64,000 nt of DNA from Pinirhizobacter soli (GCF_015905305.1 NZ_JADZLQ010000001.1:1822599-1886598), one strand, 5' to 3'; numbered from the stretch's first letter, positions 53,270 through 63,349 are shown. Numbers and translations: made by a program. The notes: a model not told the origin generated them from the letters alone.

Positions 53270-53722
53270 ATGTCCATCTGGAAGCAATCCACCGACCTGG
53301 CCCGCATCAATGGCTGGAGCACGAACACGATGATGGCCACGCTCGGCATCACCTTCACCGCGGTGGGCGATGACTGGCTTTCGGCCACCATGCCGGTGGA
53401 CCACCGCACCCACCAGCCATTCGGCCTGCTCCATGGTGGGGCTTCCGTGGTACTGGCCGAGACCGTGGGCAGCACCGCGGCGATGCTTGCGCTTGATCCC
53501 GCCGTCGAGGTGGCCGTGGGCCTGGACATCAATGCCAACCACATCCGCGGCGTGCGCTCGGGGCTGGTCACCGGCACCGCGAAAGTCGTGCACCTTGGCC
53601 GCAGCACGCAGGTGTGGGAAATCCGTATCACCAACGAAGAAGATTCCCTCGTGTGCCTGTCGCGGCTGACCATGGCCGTGGTGCCCACCCGCAAAGTGGC
53701 GCCGGCCGGCTTCGGCAAGTGA
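53270..53722 (+). CDS. Hotdog-fold thioesterase, YdiI/EntH type
   Basis: 150 residues from the ATG at 53270 with AGGAG upstream. The family motif HRTHQPFGLLHGGASVVLAETVGS is clear, with the helix Glu that activates water in YdiI. NANHIRGVRSGLVTGTAKVVH follows. It hydrolyses acyl- or aryl-CoA thioesters; menaquinone genes (menI role) are not near. It shares GTGA with srkA at its 3' end, so the two are coupled. Confidence 0.93.
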   Translation: MSIWKQSTDLARINGWSTNTMMATLGITFTAVGDDWLSATMPVDHRTHQPFGLLHGGASVVLAETVGSTAAMLALDPAVEVAVGLDINANHIRGVRSGLVTGTAKVVHLGRSTQVWEIRITNEEDSLVCLSRLTMAVVPTRKVAPAGFGK

Positions 53723-54666
53723 GCCACGACGCGCCCTACGCCGCCCTGTCGCCCGACGTGGTGCTACAGGCGGTGGAGGCCACGGGCCTGTGGACCGACG
53801 GGCGCCTGCTCACCCTCAACAGCTACGAGAACCGCGTGTTCCAGGTAGGACTGGAAGATGGTGGGTTCCTGGTGGGCAAGTTCTACCGTCCCGGCCGGTG
53901 GAGCGATGCCGCCATCGCCGAGGAACACCACTTCGCGGGGGAACTGGCGGACGCTGAAATTCCCATGGTGGCGCCGCTGCGCTTCGGCCACGACACGCTG
54001 CTGCACCATCACGGCTTCCGCTATGCGCTTTATCCGCGCCGCGGCGGCCGCGCGCCATCGCTGGAATCCACCGACCAACTCGAATGGCTGGGCCGGCTGA
54101 TCGCGCGCATCCACCTGGTGGGCGCGAAGGAACCTTTCCAGGCGCGTGGGCGCCTCGACCGCAAGACGATGATCAGCGAACCCTGCAATGCGGTACTCGC
54201 CTCACCGTTGATCCCGGTGTCGGTTCGCGAGTCTTACCGGCTTGCCGCCGCACGCGTGGGCGAAGCGATCGACGATCGCCTGGACGCCTACGGACCGTGG
54301 CGCGCCCTGCGCCTGCATGGGGATTGCCACCCCGGCAATGTCCTGTGGACCGACGGCGGCCCGCATTTCGTCGACCTTGACGATGCCCGCATGGGCCCGG
54401 CCGTGCAGGACCTGTGGATGCTTGCCGGCGACGATGCCTCCATGCGCGCGTTGCTGGAGGGCTACACCCAGTTCCGCGAATTCGACGAATCGGAACTTGC
54501 GCTGGTCCCCGTGCTGCGCGCCATGCGGCAGGTGCACTACGCCGGATGGATCGCCCAGCGCTGGGGCGATCCGGCCTTCCCTGCTGCCTTTCCCTTCGCC
54601 GCGGAACCGCGGTGGTGGGAGCAACACATCGCGGACCTTGGCGAAATCGCCGATGATCTGTCGTAG
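53719..54666 (+). CDS. srkA: Stress-response protein kinase SrkA (YihE)
   Basis: 315 residues from GTG 53719, overlapping the thioesterase stop. It is an aminoglycoside-phosphotransferase-like kinase: NSYENRVFQVGLEDG (Gly-rich loop), VGKFYRPGRW (ATP Lys), LRLHGDCHPGNVLW (catalytic Asp) and FVDLDDARMGPAVQDLWM (metal-binding Asp). E. coli SrkA (328 residues) counters MazEF-linked death and is Cpx-regulated. The length fits. Confidence 0.94.
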   Translation: MSHDAPYAALSPDVVLQAVEATGLWTDGRLLTLNSYENRVFQVGLEDGGFLVGKFYRPGRWSDAAIAEEHHFAGELADAEIPMVAPLRFGHDTLLHHHGFRYALYPRRGGRAPSLESTDQLEWLGRLIARIHLVGAKEPFQARGRLDRKTMISEPCNAVLASPLIPVSVRESYRLAAARVGEAIDDRLDAYGPWRALRLHGDCHPGNVLWTDGGPHFVDLDDARMGPAVQDLWMLAGDDASMRALLEGYTQFREFDESELALVPVLRAMRQVHYAGWIAQRWGDPAFPAAFPFAAEPRWWEQHIADLGEIADDLS

Positions 54667-54687
54667 ACGTTATTCCTGGAGCCCCGC

Positions 54688-55125
54688 ATGACGCTTTTCC
54701 TCTTCCGCCTGATCGGCCTGATACAGATTGCCGGCGGCTTCTTCGGCCTGTCGTCGATGACCTATCGCCTGCTGGCCGGTGGCGGCGGCATGCACGCCCT
54801 GGTGGATGTCCTGGGCGCCGTGCTCTACGCCTTCATCCTGGTCGCTGGCGTGCTGCTGGTGGCCAATGACGGTCGCGGCCAGGGTCTGTCGATGTGGGCG
54901 CAGGGGCTGCAGGTGCCACTTTTGTCGCTGCCGCTGATCCACTATGAATTGCACGCCGGCGCGTTCTTCTACCTGATCGTGCACCTGGCACAGGGCGCGC
55001 ACATCGGTATCGACTACCACGTGGGCACGTATGGCTGGGGCGCCTGGCTTGGCGGGGGTGGAACCTCGCGCATAGGCATCAACCTGCTGGCGGCGGTGTC
55101 CTGGCTGATCCTCAAGCTGCGCTAG
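54688..55125 (+). CDS. Small membrane protein of unknown function
   Basis: 145 residues with four predicted helices and Gly-rich polar loops. No recognised motif. It starts 21 nt after srkA and is followed 21 nt later by the RlmI-like gene, so all probably share one transcript. Confidence 0.65.
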   Translation: MTLFLFRLIGLIQIAGGFFGLSSMTYRLLAGGGGMHALVDVLGAVLYAFILVAGVLLVANDGRGQGLSMWAQGLQVPLLSLPLIHYELHAGAFFYLIVHLAQGAHIGIDYHVGTYGWGAWLGGGGTSRIGINLLAAVSWLILKLR

Positions 55126-55146
55126 AGGGTCGGTTATCATGGGCGG

Positions 55147-56313
55147 ATGGATAATCCCGCACTTCCCGTGATCCGCCTTAAATCCGACCGCGCCCCCGGC
55201 CATCCCTGGGTGTGGTCGGCCCAGGTACACAAACCCGACGCCCGCCTGCCGCCAGGCACCCTGGTGGATATCGCCGACAGCCGCGGCAACATCGTAGGCC
55301 GGGGTTTCTGGAACGGGCATGCCCGGATCGCCCTGCGCGTGCTGGGCAATGGCTACGACGCCATCGACGACGCCTGGGTAGCAGCGCGCATCCGCAAGGC
55401 AGTGGCGCTGCGGCGCGAGCTGCTGTCACTCGATGACGCAAGCGACGCCTGGCGGGTGGTGCATAGCGAGGGCGACGGGTTGTCCGGATTGGTGGTGGAC
55501 CGCTACGCCAACTCCCTGGTGGTGGAATATTTCGCCGCCGGCATGTGGCGCTTCCGCGAGGCCATCCACGCCACGCTCATCGAATGCTTCCCGGGATGCT
55601 CGCTGTACTGGTTCGCCGAACAGCACGTGCAGAAGCAGGAATCCTTCGACTGCCGCAGCGGCGAAGCGCCCGAGCCGGTGGAAGTGCACGAACACGGCCT
55701 GCGCTTTCGCTCGGCGCCCGGCCTGGGCCACAAGACCGGCTTCTTTGCCGACCAGCGCGACAACCGCGCCACGTTCGCGCGCCTGGCCCGTGGCAAGCGC
55801 GTACTGGACCTGTGCTGCAACGCCGGTGGCTTTGCCGTGCACGCGATGGCCGGCGGTGCGCTCGATGCCGTTGGCGTGGATGCCGACGCCGCCATCCTGG
55901 ACATCGCACGCGGCAACGCCGAGCTCAACAACGTCCAGGCCACGTTCGAGCAAGGCGATGTATTCGAGTGGCTGCGTGCGGCGATCGCGGAAGGCCGCAC
56001 CTGGGACGCCGTGGTGCTGGATCCACCCAAGCTCACCCGCGACCGCAACCAGGTGGTCCCGGCGCTGAAGAAATACTTCGCGATGAACCGCACCGCGCTG
56101 GACGTGATCGCACCGGGCGGCATCCTGCTCACCTGCTCGTGCACGGGGCTGGTCTCGGAAGGCGACTTCCTGGAGATGCTGCGCCGCGTGGCGCTCAATG
56201 CCGGGCGCAGTATCCAGGTGCTGGAAATATCCGGCGCTGGCGCGGACCATCCGGTGGCCGCCACGGTGCCCGAAGGTCGGTATCTGAAGGCGGTGTTCTG
56301 CCGCGTCGATTGA
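55147..56313 (+). CDS. Class I rRNA (cytosine-C5) methyltransferase, RlmI-like
   Basis: 388 residues. A PUA domain (about 5-75, with APGHPWVWSAQV) and a central beta domain lead to a Rossmann methyltransferase: SAM motif VLDLCCNAGGFAVHAM, DADAAILDIARGNAEL, and VVLDPPKLTRDRNQV. The late LTCSCTGLVSEGDF carries the catalytic Cys. E. coli RlmI makes m5C1962 of 23S rRNA. The match is over the full length; RlmI versus a paralogue of the same fold is not settled. Confidence 0.92.
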   Translation: MDNPALPVIRLKSDRAPGHPWVWSAQVHKPDARLPPGTLVDIADSRGNIVGRGFWNGHARIALRVLGNGYDAIDDAWVAARIRKAVALRRELLSLDDASDAWRVVHSEGDGLSGLVVDRYANSLVVEYFAAGMWRFREAIHATLIECFPGCSLYWFAEQHVQKQESFDCRSGEAPEPVEVHEHGLRFRSAPGLGHKTGFFADQRDNRATFARLARGKRVLDLCCNAGGFAVHAMAGGALDAVGVDADAAILDIARGNAELNNVQATFEQGDVFEWLRAAIAEGRTWDAVVLDPPKLTRDRNQVVPALKKYFAMNRTALDVIAPGGILLTCSCTGLVSEGDFLEMLRRVALNAGRSIQVLEISGAGADHPVAATVPEGRYLKAVFCRVD

Positions 56314-56373
56314 TCTGCTGGTAACGGCGCGATGGCCGGTCGTAGCGCAAACCACCGGCGGTCGGGTTTTTGT

Positions 56374-57759
56374 CTAGTCGACCTTGGCTCCTTCGAATGA
56401 AGCGCCGTCCTGATGGACGATCAGGTGGGCGACTTTGCCGGTCGACGGATCACGAACAAACTCGACTTCTGCCTCGCCCGAGCGAAAGAAGAACATCGTC
56501 GGCGATTCGGGCACCATTTCCAGCTCCGCCTGGTTGCCGATCCTCGACGTCAGATGCCCGTTGGTGAGCGTGATGACATTTGCAATGGTTGGGGTGAGCT
56601 TATACGTGCCCGCGTACTCTGCGAGCGTGGTCACGGGCACCGCCACCACCTTGCGCTCCGACGGCAGCACGAAAGGTATGCCAAACGCGGACTTGGCCAT
56701 GTCTTTAGCCACCAGGCCGTAGGCGCCGCCGAACAGGTTCGATAACACGATGACCGTCAGCTTGTCGTCCGGATAATAGGCAAGCATGCCGCCGAAGCCG
56801 TCGATATCGCCGCTATGGCTTATCACACGATGACCATCCCTGTCGTCGATGAACAGGCCAAGCCCATAGCCCTTACGGAAAGGCGTGGTCATCAGCTTGA
56901 GCGACGTCAAACTGACAACCCGCCCCGCGAACAACGCGCTTTCCCATTTGAACAAGTCGCCGACGGTTGAGTAGAGATTTCCCGCCGAGAACGGCACGGT
57001 CATGCTAACGGCATCGGCGTGGCGGATGCCGTTCGGCGTCACCGCATAGCCTTCCGCGCGCAAAGGTACGACGGCGCGTTCGTCGTCTACTCCGGTGGAC
57101 GTCATCTTTAGCGGGTCGAAGATGTGCTGCTGCAGAAACGCAGCATAAGATTTTCCCGAGACGACTTCGATCAATCGGCCGAGCACAATATAGTCGGAGT
57201 TTCCATAGCTGTATTTCGTGCCGGGCTCGTATTCGAGCGGTTTGTCCCGAAAGCGCGCGATGAGCTGATCGGGCGCCGCCGCAACCCTCCGGATCGAACC
57301 GTAGTCCTCGAACGCGTTGATGTTCGGCAGCCCGGACGTGTGGGTCAGCAGGTTATAGATCGTGATACGACCCCAGCTGGCGGGCGCGTCGCGCAGATAC
57401 TTTCCGACCGGGTCCTGAAGCGAAAGCTGGCCGTGCTCTTGCAATATCAGGATAGCGGCAGCGGTGAATTGCTTGGTGATGGATCCGATGCGGAACTTGG
57501 TATCGGCAGTATTGCGCGTTTGCCACTCGGCGTCGGCAAAACCATAACTGCGCTGAAGCACCGGCTTTCCGTCGCGCGCTATCAGCACAGAGCCCCAGAA
57601 CAAGCCGTCACGCTCGAAGGACGAGGCAACGGCCTCCATGCGTCCGACGGAAACTGTGTCCGCTACCGGAAGCGCCGCGCTGGTCACGGGAGCCATGATT
57701 ATCGGCAGCGCCATCGCCGCAAAGGCCAAGGAGCGTGCAATTCTAGACAGACCGATCAT
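56374..57759 (-). CDS. Exported serine hydrolase, beta-lactamase/AmpC-like
   Basis: 461 residues with a signal peptide (SLAFAAMALPIIMAPVTSAA). The catalytic Ser and Lys are in GSITKQFTAAA, the Tyr in SYGNSDYIVLG, and HSGD replaces the KTG box, as in class C-like esterases and D-aminopeptidases. A C-terminal lipocalin-like beta domain (VTTLAEYAGTYKLTP) follows. G+C is lower than its neighbours: hand counts of three lines give 60, 58 and 52 per cent, against 68 per cent in one codA line. It may be acquired. It diverges from codA. Confidence 0.87.
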   Translation of the reverse strand: MIGLSRIARSLAFAAMALPIIMAPVTSAALPVADTVSVGRMEAVASSFERDGLFWGSVLIARDGKPVLQRSYGFADAEWQTRNTADTKFRIGSITKQFTAAAILILQEHGQLSLQDPVGKYLRDAPASWGRITIYNLLTHTSGLPNINAFEDYGSIRRVAAAPDQLIARFRDKPLEYEPGTKYSYGNSDYIVLGRLIEVVSGKSYAAFLQQHIFDPLKMTSTGVDDERAVVPLRAEGYAVTPNGIRHADAVSMTVPFSAGNLYSTVGDLFKWESALFAGRVVSLTSLKLMTTPFRKGYGLGLFIDDRDGHRVISHSGDIDGFGGMLAYYPDDKLTVIVLSNLFGGAYGLVAKDMAKSAFGIPFVLPSERKVVAVPVTTLAEYAGTYKLTPTIANVITLTNGHLTSRIGNQAELEMVPESPTMFFFRSGEAEVEFVRDPSTGKVAHLIVHQDGASFEGAKVD

Positions 57760-57888
57760 CCGATCACCGCCGTTCCGGATTAAATCCCCGGGCCTAGGGT
57801 ACGGGGTGTCCCTTGGACTGTCGATTTACAGCACGACAAAGCATCGCCGTATCATCAAGCCCTTATTCCAGATCAGTCACGGAAACCC

Positions 57889-59169
57889 ATGGACCTCATC
57901 CTGCGCGGCGCCAACCTTCCCGATGGGCGGTCGGGCGTCGACATCGGCATCCGCGATGGCGTGATCGCGCACCTGGGGCCGGCGCTTGCGGCTTCGGCCA
58001 GCGAAGAAATCAACGCGCATGGCCATCTGGTGAGTGCGCCCTTCGTCGATGCGCATTTCCATATGGATGCCACTCTGTCCCTGGGTCTGCCGCGGATGAA
58101 TATCTCCGGTACGCTGCTGGAGGGCATCGCCTTGTGGGGAGAACTCAAGCCCACCCTCACCGTCGATGCGCTCATCGAGCGCGCCATGGCCTATTGCGAC
58201 ATGGCCGTGGCGCAAGGTATCGGCGCTATCCGCAGCCATGTGGATATCTGCGACGACCGCCTGCTCGCCGTCGATGCCTTGCTGGAGGTCCGCAAGCGCG
58301 TAGCGCCTTATCTCGACCTGCAACTGGTGGCTTTCCCCCAGGATGGCCTGCTGCGCTCGCCGAACGCGAAGGAAAACCTTGTGCGTTCGCTCGATCGCGG
58401 CGTGGACGTGGTCGGTGGCATCCCGCACTTCGAACGCACGGATGCCGATGGCGCCGAGTCGATTCGCTGGCTGTGCGAACTGGCCGCCGAACGTGGCCTG
58501 ATGGTGGACATGCATTGTGACGAGACGGACGACCCCATGTCGCGGCATATCCAGACGCTGGCGGCACAGACGATCCGCACGGGCCTGCAGGGCCGCGTCG
58601 CCGGCTCGCACCTGACGTCCATGCATTCGATGGACAACTATTTCGTTTCCAAACTGATTCCGCTGATCGCGGAAAGCCAGGTGCACGCGATTGCCAACCC
58701 GCTGATCAACATCACGCTGCAAGGGCGCCACGATACCTACCCCAAGCGCCGCGGCATGACCCGCGTGCCCGAACTGATGGCCGCGGGTGTCAACGTAGCG
58801 TTCGGCCACGACTGCGTGATGGACCCCTGGTATGCGATGGGTTCGGCTGACATGCTCGAGGTTGCCCACATGGGCCTGCACGTGGCGCAGATGACCAGCC
58901 GCGACGGCACGCGCGCATGCTTTGACGCGGTGACCTCCAATGCGGCCCGGGTGATGGGCCTGGATGGCCATGGCATCGAGGTGGGCAGGCGGGCGGACAT
59001 GGTGTTGTTACAGGCGGCAGATACCGTGGAAGCGATACGCCTGAAGGCCGCGCGTCTGGCGGTGATCCGTGACGGCAAAGTGATTGCACACGCCCCCGAA
59101 CGGGTGGTCGCCCTGGACCTCCCTGGGCGTCCCACGGCACTCCGTTTCGAACGTCCTTCCGGCAGCTGA
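57889..59169 (+). CDS. codA: Cytosine deaminase
   Basis: 426 residues, amidohydrolase fold. Metal ligands are placed: DAHFHMDAT (HxH), MHCDET (His and Glu), a later His in GSHLTSMHSMD and Asp in GHDCVMDPWY. LINITLQGRHDTYPKRRGMTRVPEL matches E. coli CodA closely, including the substrate-binding region. It converts cytosine to uracil for pyrimidine salvage. No codB permease is adjacent. ATG at 57889. Confidence 0.94.
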   Translation: MDLILRGANLPDGRSGVDIGIRDGVIAHLGPALAASASEEINAHGHLVSAPFVDAHFHMDATLSLGLPRMNISGTLLEGIALWGELKPTLTVDALIERAMAYCDMAVAQGIGAIRSHVDICDDRLLAVDALLEVRKRVAPYLDLQLVAFPQDGLLRSPNAKENLVRSLDRGVDVVGGIPHFERTDADGAESIRWLCELAAERGLMVDMHCDETDDPMSRHIQTLAAQTIRTGLQGRVAGSHLTSMHSMDNYFVSKLIPLIAESQVHAIANPLINITLQGRHDTYPKRRGMTRVPELMAAGVNVAFGHDCVMDPWYAMGSADMLEVAHMGLHVAQMTSRDGTRACFDAVTSNAARVMGLDGHGIEVGRRADMVLLQAADTVEAIRLKAARLAVIRDGKVIAHAPERVVALDLPGRPTALRFERPSGS

Positions 59170-59292
59170 ACAAAAGCGACGGCATCCTCGCTTTCCATCC
59201 CCGTCGTTCAGGTTCGCCACCCTACATTGCAGCTGCCGCCCGCCCTTTCGAAAGTTTCAGGAAAGGCATCGGGCTTTACCGGAGGATTGGCC

Positions 59293-59730
59293 ATGAACCG
59301 ACTTACCCGCATTGCCGCCGCTGTCGTCCTTGGCTGCGCGAGCCTGTCGGCATTCGCCCAGCCAGGGCACGACAACGACCGCGGCCGCAATGGTCATGAC
59401 GAGCGCCGGGGTAACGATCACCGAGGCAACGACCACCGCGGGAACGACCGCCGTGGCTACGATCATCGCGGTTATGACCGCGGCTACGGCCATCGCCCAC
59501 CGCCGCCCCGCTACTACGGACATCCGCATTACTACGGCGGCCACCCCGGCCCCTATCGCGGCCATTGGGTCCGTGGCCATCGTTACAACGGGCCGGTGTA
59601 TGTCGTAAATAATTACGGTTACTACCGCCTGCGTCCGCCGCCGCGCGGCTACCACTGGGTGCACGACGGCAGCGACTACCTGCTGGTTGCGGTAGCCACC
59701 GGCATCATCCTGGACATGGCAACCCGCTGA
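59293..59730 (+). CDS. RcnB-like exported protein with His/Asp/Arg repeats, copy 1
   Basis: 145 residues from the ATG at 59293 with GGAGG upstream. A signal peptide ending AFAQ is followed by a repetitive acidic-basic linker of the form (G)NDHRG, NDRRG, YDHRG, then a His/Tyr/Pro-rich part and a RcnB-type C-terminal domain (PPPRGYHWVHDGSDYLLVAV). RcnB proteins are periplasmic and in E. coli modulate nickel/cobalt efflux. The His/Asp-rich segment may bind metal; no rcnA is nearby. Confidence 0.8.
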   Translation: MNRLTRIAAAVVLGCASLSAFAQPGHDNDRGRNGHDERRGNDHRGNDHRGNDRRGYDHRGYDRGYGHRPPPPRYYGHPHYYGGHPGPYRGHWVRGHRYNGPVYVVNNYGYYRLRPPPRGYHWVHDGSDYLLVAVATGIILDMATR

Positions 59731-59791
59731 TCCCTTGGCGCGGCCTGCACGCGGGCTGCGCCATGCTTATTTCCCCACCTGAGGAATTAAC

Positions 59792-60154
59792 ATGAAACCG
59801 ATCCGAAGCCTGTTGCTCGGTGGCCTGTTGCTCTCGGTCACGAGCATCGCCATGGCCCAGCCGCCGCACGACCGCGACGGCGATCGTGACCACGACGACC
59901 ACGGCCACGATAACCGCAATGACCATCGCGACGACCATCGCGACAACCATGACAACGGCGGTCATGGTCGATGGGCGCGTGGCCACTCACTGCCGCCGCA
60001 GTACCGCGACCGCGGGCACTACGTGACCGACTACCGCAGCTACCGTCTGCGCGAGCCGCCCCATGGTTACCGCTGGGTGCGCGCCGACAACGATTTCGTA
60101 TTGGTCGCCATCACCACCGGGTTGATCGCCGACATCGTCGCCAACTCGCAGTAG
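59792..60154 (+). CDS. RcnB-like exported protein, copy 2
   Basis: 120 residues with a signal peptide ([11 protein letters not shown]), an Asp/His/Arg-rich linker ([20 protein letters not shown]) and a RcnB-like end ([22 protein letters not shown]). The end aligns with copy 1 in the PPRGYHWV and DYLLVAV positions, so these are tandem paralogues with diverged linkers. A terminator 20 nt after the stop closes the pair. Confidence 0.8.
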   Translation: MKPIRSLLLGGLLLSVTSIAMAQPPHDRDGDRDHDDHGHDNRNDHRDDHRDNHDNGGHGRWARGHSLPPQYRDRGHYVTDYRSYRLREPPHGYRWVRADNDFVLVAITTGLIADIVANSQ

Positions 60155-60174
60155 TCCCCACAGGCCTGTATGGA

Positions 60175-60203
60175 AAGGGCGGCCCCTCGCGGCCGCCCTT
60201 TTT
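60175..60203 (+). terminator. Rho-independent terminator
   Basis: AAGGGCGGCC-CCTCGC-GGCCGCCCTT stem followed by TTTC; ends the tandem RcnB unit. Confidence 0.85.
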
Positions 60204-60300
60204 CGTGCGCCGCACAACACCGCATCGCCCCGCGTCTGCCTATACTCGGCCGGTCCGTTGCTTTCAGGGGAACGGCTCGACAACCAACGAGGAGGCTTCG

Positions 60301-62349
60301 ATGCTGCAGCAGTACGGCTTGTGGATCGCCCTGGCTTGTGCGGTCCTGGCAGTTCTTTACGGCGCTTTATCCGTTCGATGGATCCTGGCGCAGTCCCCCG
60401 GCAACGAGCGGATGCAGGAAATCGCCGCCGCCATCCAGGAAGGTGCGCGAGCCTACTTGAACCGGCAGTACGCCACCATCGGCATGGTCGGCATCGTCCT
60501 TTTCGTCATCGTCGGCTTCGCCCTGGCCTGGCCCACGGCCATCGGCTTTGCCATTGGCGCCATCCTCTCCGGCGCCACCGGCTATATCGGCATGAATGTC
60601 TCGGTCCGGGCCAATGTCCGCACCGCCGAGGCCGCCCGCCACGGCCTGGCCAGCGCGCTGAAGGTCGCCTTCCGCGGCGGCGCCATCACCGGCATGCTGG
60701 TGGTGGGCCTGGCCCTGTTCGGCGTGGCCGGCTACTACGGGCTGCTGTTGCACTACGGCCTGCCCCAGATGGATGCCCTGCACGCCCTGGTGGGCCTAGC
60801 CTTCGGATCCTCGCTGATCTCCATCTTCGCCCGCCTGGGCGGTGGCATCTTCACCAAGGGCGCGGATGTGGGCGCGGACCTGGTGGGCAAGGTCGAGGCC
60901 GGCATCCCCGAGGACGACCCGCGCAACCCGGCGGTGATCGCCGACAACGTGGGTGACAACGTCGGCGACTGCGCCGGCATGGCCGCCGACCTCTTCGAGA
61001 CCTACGCCGTCACCCTGATCGCCACCATGCTGCTGGGCGGCGTGATGGCCGAACAGACCGGCAGCAACGGCGCGCTGTTCCCGCTGGTACTGGGCGGCGC
61101 CTCGATCCTGGCCTCGATCATCGGTACGTTCTTCGTACGCGCCGGCAAGGGCAAGATCATGAACGCCCTGTACGCGGGCGTGGCGGTGTCGGCGATCCTT
61201 GCGGCCATCGCCTTCTACCCGATCACCCAGGGCCTGATGGGCGATTCGAGCTTCGGCGTGGGCAAGCTGTTCGGCTGCGAGCTGATCGGCCTGGCCCTCA
61301 CCGGCGCCATGGTGGTGATTACCGAGTACTACACCGCCACCGAATACGGCCCCGTGCGTCACGTGGCCAGGGCCTCGCTCACCGGCCATGCGACCAACAT
61401 CATCGCGGGCTTGGGCGTGTCGATGAAGTCCACGGCGCTCCCGGTGCTGGCCGTATGCGCGGCGATCTGGGGTGCCTTTGAGCTGGCCGGCCTGTACGGC
61501 ATCGCCATCGCCGCCACCGCCATGCTCAGCATGACCGGCATGATCGTGGCCCTGGATGCCTACGGCCCGATCACCGACAACGCTGGCGGCATCGCCGAGA
61601 TGGCCGAGCTTCCGCCGGAAGTGCGTGGCGTGACCGATCCGCTGGACGCGGTGGGCAACACCACGAAGGCAGTGACCAAGGGCTACGCGATCGGCTCGGC
61701 GGGCCTGGCCGCGCTGGTGCTGTTTGCCGATTACACGCATAACCTCAGCCAGCACCTTGGCGTGGCACAGGTGCCCTTCGACCTGTCCAACCACTACGTG
61801 ATCATTGGCCTGCTGATCGGCGGCCTGATCCCCTACCTCTTCGCCGCCATGGCGATGGAAGCGGTGGGCCGCGCCGCCGGTGCCGTGGTGGAGGAAGTGC
61901 GCCGCCAGTTCCGCGAGATCAAGGGCATCATGGAAGGCACCACCAAGCCGGACTATTCCCGCGCCGTGGACATGCTCACCCGCTCGGCTATCAAGGAAAT
62001 GCTCATTCCCTCCTTGCTGCCGGTGCTGGTCCCCGTGGTGGTGCTGTTCCTCTTCAAGTGGCTTGGCGGCAGCGAAGCCGGCGCGCAGGCATTGGGCGGC
62101 GTGCTGATCGGCACCATCGTCACGGGGCTGTTCGTGGCCATCTCGATGACAACAGGTGGCGGCGCCTGGGACAACGCCAAGAAATATATCGAGGATGGCC
62201 AGTTCGGCGGCAAGGGATCCGATGCGCACAAGGCCGCGGTGACCGGCGATACCGTGGGTGATCCGTACAAGGACACTGCGGGGCCCGCGGTGAATCCGTT
62301 GATCAAGATCATCAATATCGTGGCGTTGTTGTTGGTGCCGTTGCTTTAA
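60301..62349 (+). CDS. hppA: Membrane-bound proton-translocating pyrophosphatase, K+-independent type
   Basis: 682 residues with about sixteen helices; the ATG at 60301 has GAGGAGG upstream. Active-site signatures are [39 protein letters not shown] and a late DNAKKYIE. At the diagnostic position the sequence is GNTTKA, where Lys (near 454) marks the K+-independent H+-pumping class; K+-dependent enzymes have Ala. It couples PPi hydrolysis to proton export. Monocistronic, with its own strong terminator. Confidence 0.96.
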   Translation: MLQQYGLWIALACAVLAVLYGALSVRWILAQSPGNERMQEIAAAIQEGARAYLNRQYATIGMVGIVLFVIVGFALAWPTAIGFAIGAILSGATGYIGMNVSVRANVRTAEAARHGLASALKVAFRGGAITGMLVVGLALFGVAGYYGLLLHYGLPQMDALHALVGLAFGSSLISIFARLGGGIFTKGADVGADLVGKVEAGIPEDDPRNPAVIADNVGDNVGDCAGMAADLFETYAVTLIATMLLGGVMAEQTGSNGALFPLVLGGASILASIIGTFFVRAGKGKIMNALYAGVAVSAILAAIAFYPITQGLMGDSSFGVGKLFGCELIGLALTGAMVVITEYYTATEYGPVRHVARASLTGHATNIIAGLGVSMKSTALPVLAVCAAIWGAFELAGLYGIAIAATAMLSMTGMIVALDAYGPITDNAGGIAEMAELPPEVRGVTDPLDAVGNTTKAVTKGYAIGSAGLAALVLFADYTHNLSQHLGVAQVPFDLSNHYVIIGLLIGGLIPYLFAAMAMEAVGRAAGAVVEEVRRQFREIKGIMEGTTKPDYSRAVDMLTRSAIKEMLIPSLLPVLVPVVVLFLFKWLGGSEAGAQALGGVLIGTIVTGLFVAISMTTGGGAWDNAKKYIEDGQFGGKGSDAHKAAVTGDTVGDPYKDTAGPAVNPLIKIINIVALLLVPLL

Positions 62350-62371
62350 GCTGCGGCGCTTGGTTACAAAA

Positions 62372-62401
62372 AACGCCCTGGGAAACCAGGGCGTTTTTTT
62401 T
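62372..62401 (+). terminator. Rho-independent terminator of hppA
   Basis: AACGCCCTGG-GAAA-CCAGGGCGTT stem with a run of eight T; a GNRA loop. Confidence 0.93.
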
Positions 62402-62506
62402 GCCTCGCATGGCAGCGCGACTCATGCTGCCGCGGCTGGCCTGGTCGCTCTGTCCGATACAGTCATGAAGCTCAAGAAAGGGTTAGGAACGCGACGACAC
62501 AGGACT

Positions 62507-63166
62507 TCACGCGCGACGCTGCGCAGACTCCGCAGCTTTCACCGTCCGCTCACGATGCGCCGCCTGCTTGGCCCGATTCCCACATACGGCCATGTTGCAC
62601 CAGCGCCTGGCGCGGCCACGCGTGTGATCGACAAACAACAGCGTGCAGGCATGGCCCTGGCATGCCTTTACGTCGCTGAAGTTCTCAGTCGTCAGCAGGT
62701 CAGCGATGGTTCTCGCAATCGGTATCAATAGTGTGTCGGAGGAGCGCCAGCGGCGACGCGATTCGAATGTCAGCCCAGAAGGGGGACCGGCGCCGTCGCT
62801 ATCTGGCCGCACGACGATCTGCCCATAAGCCTCGTCACGCGCCAGTATCCGGTTGAGCGGATCAAGCGACGCCACCGCCTCATCCGAAAGCGGCTTGCCC
62901 ATTCGCTCCCTTACGAACCCACGAAACCATTCCCTGAAGGCGCGGGCGTGGGTGGCCACGGCATCGAGCTCACCTGGCGCGGCGCCGGTGCTGAATTGTT
63001 CCAGCACATCCTTGGGCACCAGATGAGCCTGGTCCAGCCAGGAAAGCAGGTCCTCACCGTTGCCGATGAATTCCACGGTGGTATCGACGGGCACGGCAAT
63101 GGAGTTGAGGAAATCCAGGCCAAGCGAGTCGGCAATGAAGAGGGCTGGGGGGGTTGCCTGGTTCAT
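62507..63166 (-). CDS. ABATE/CGNR zinc-finger regulator
   Basis: 219 residues from the ATG at 63166. An N-terminal ABATE domain (LDFLNSIA, EFIGNGEDLLSWLDQA) and a C-terminal CGNR zinc finger: two Cys in CQGHACTLLFVDHTRG, then WCNMAVCGNRAKQAAHRER. The family are putative one-component regulators, ABATE probably sensing a small molecule. Its divergent neighbour is the TMEM175-like channel gene with a 183-nt A/T-rich gap. The likely target is that gene or itself. Confidence 0.9.
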   Translation of the reverse strand: MNQATPPALFIADSLGLDFLNSIAVPVDTTVEFIGNGEDLLSWLDQAHLVPKDVLEQFSTGAAPGELDAVATHARAFREWFRGFVRERMGKPLSDEAVASLDPLNRILARDEAYGQIVVRPDSDGAGPPSGLTFESRRRWRSSDTLLIPIARTIADLLTTENFSDVKACQGHACTLLFVDHTRGRARRWCNMAVCGNRAKQAAHRERTVKAAESAQRRA

Positions 63167-63349
63167 AAGCACTCAATGCATCCGGGGATTGGGCAGGTGG
63201 CGAAGAAACTTTACGTAACCACTATAACAGGTCTTGACAAGTTATGTAGATCGTAGAACACTCCAGCCCAACACGCCAAGTAACCTTCTTAAATGAGTTA
63301 GAGAGGTTATCAAAGCGTCAACGGATCATCACGACGGGCTACACATGCC

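Noticed and set aside
56320-56373. Possible terminator between the RlmI-like gene and the serine hydrolase
   Set aside because: GCCGGT/ACCGGC can pair across a 13-nt loop but the T-run is 8 or more bases away; not convincing.
60241-60246. TATACT resembling a -10 box before hppA
   Set aside because: No acceptable -35 at 16-18 nt spacing; single boxes in this GC-rich sequence are not reliable.
63234-63262. TTGACA -35 box in the CGNR/TMEM175 gap
   Set aside because: The hexamer 17 nt downstream is AACACT, a poor -10; not called a promoter, only mentioned as a lead.
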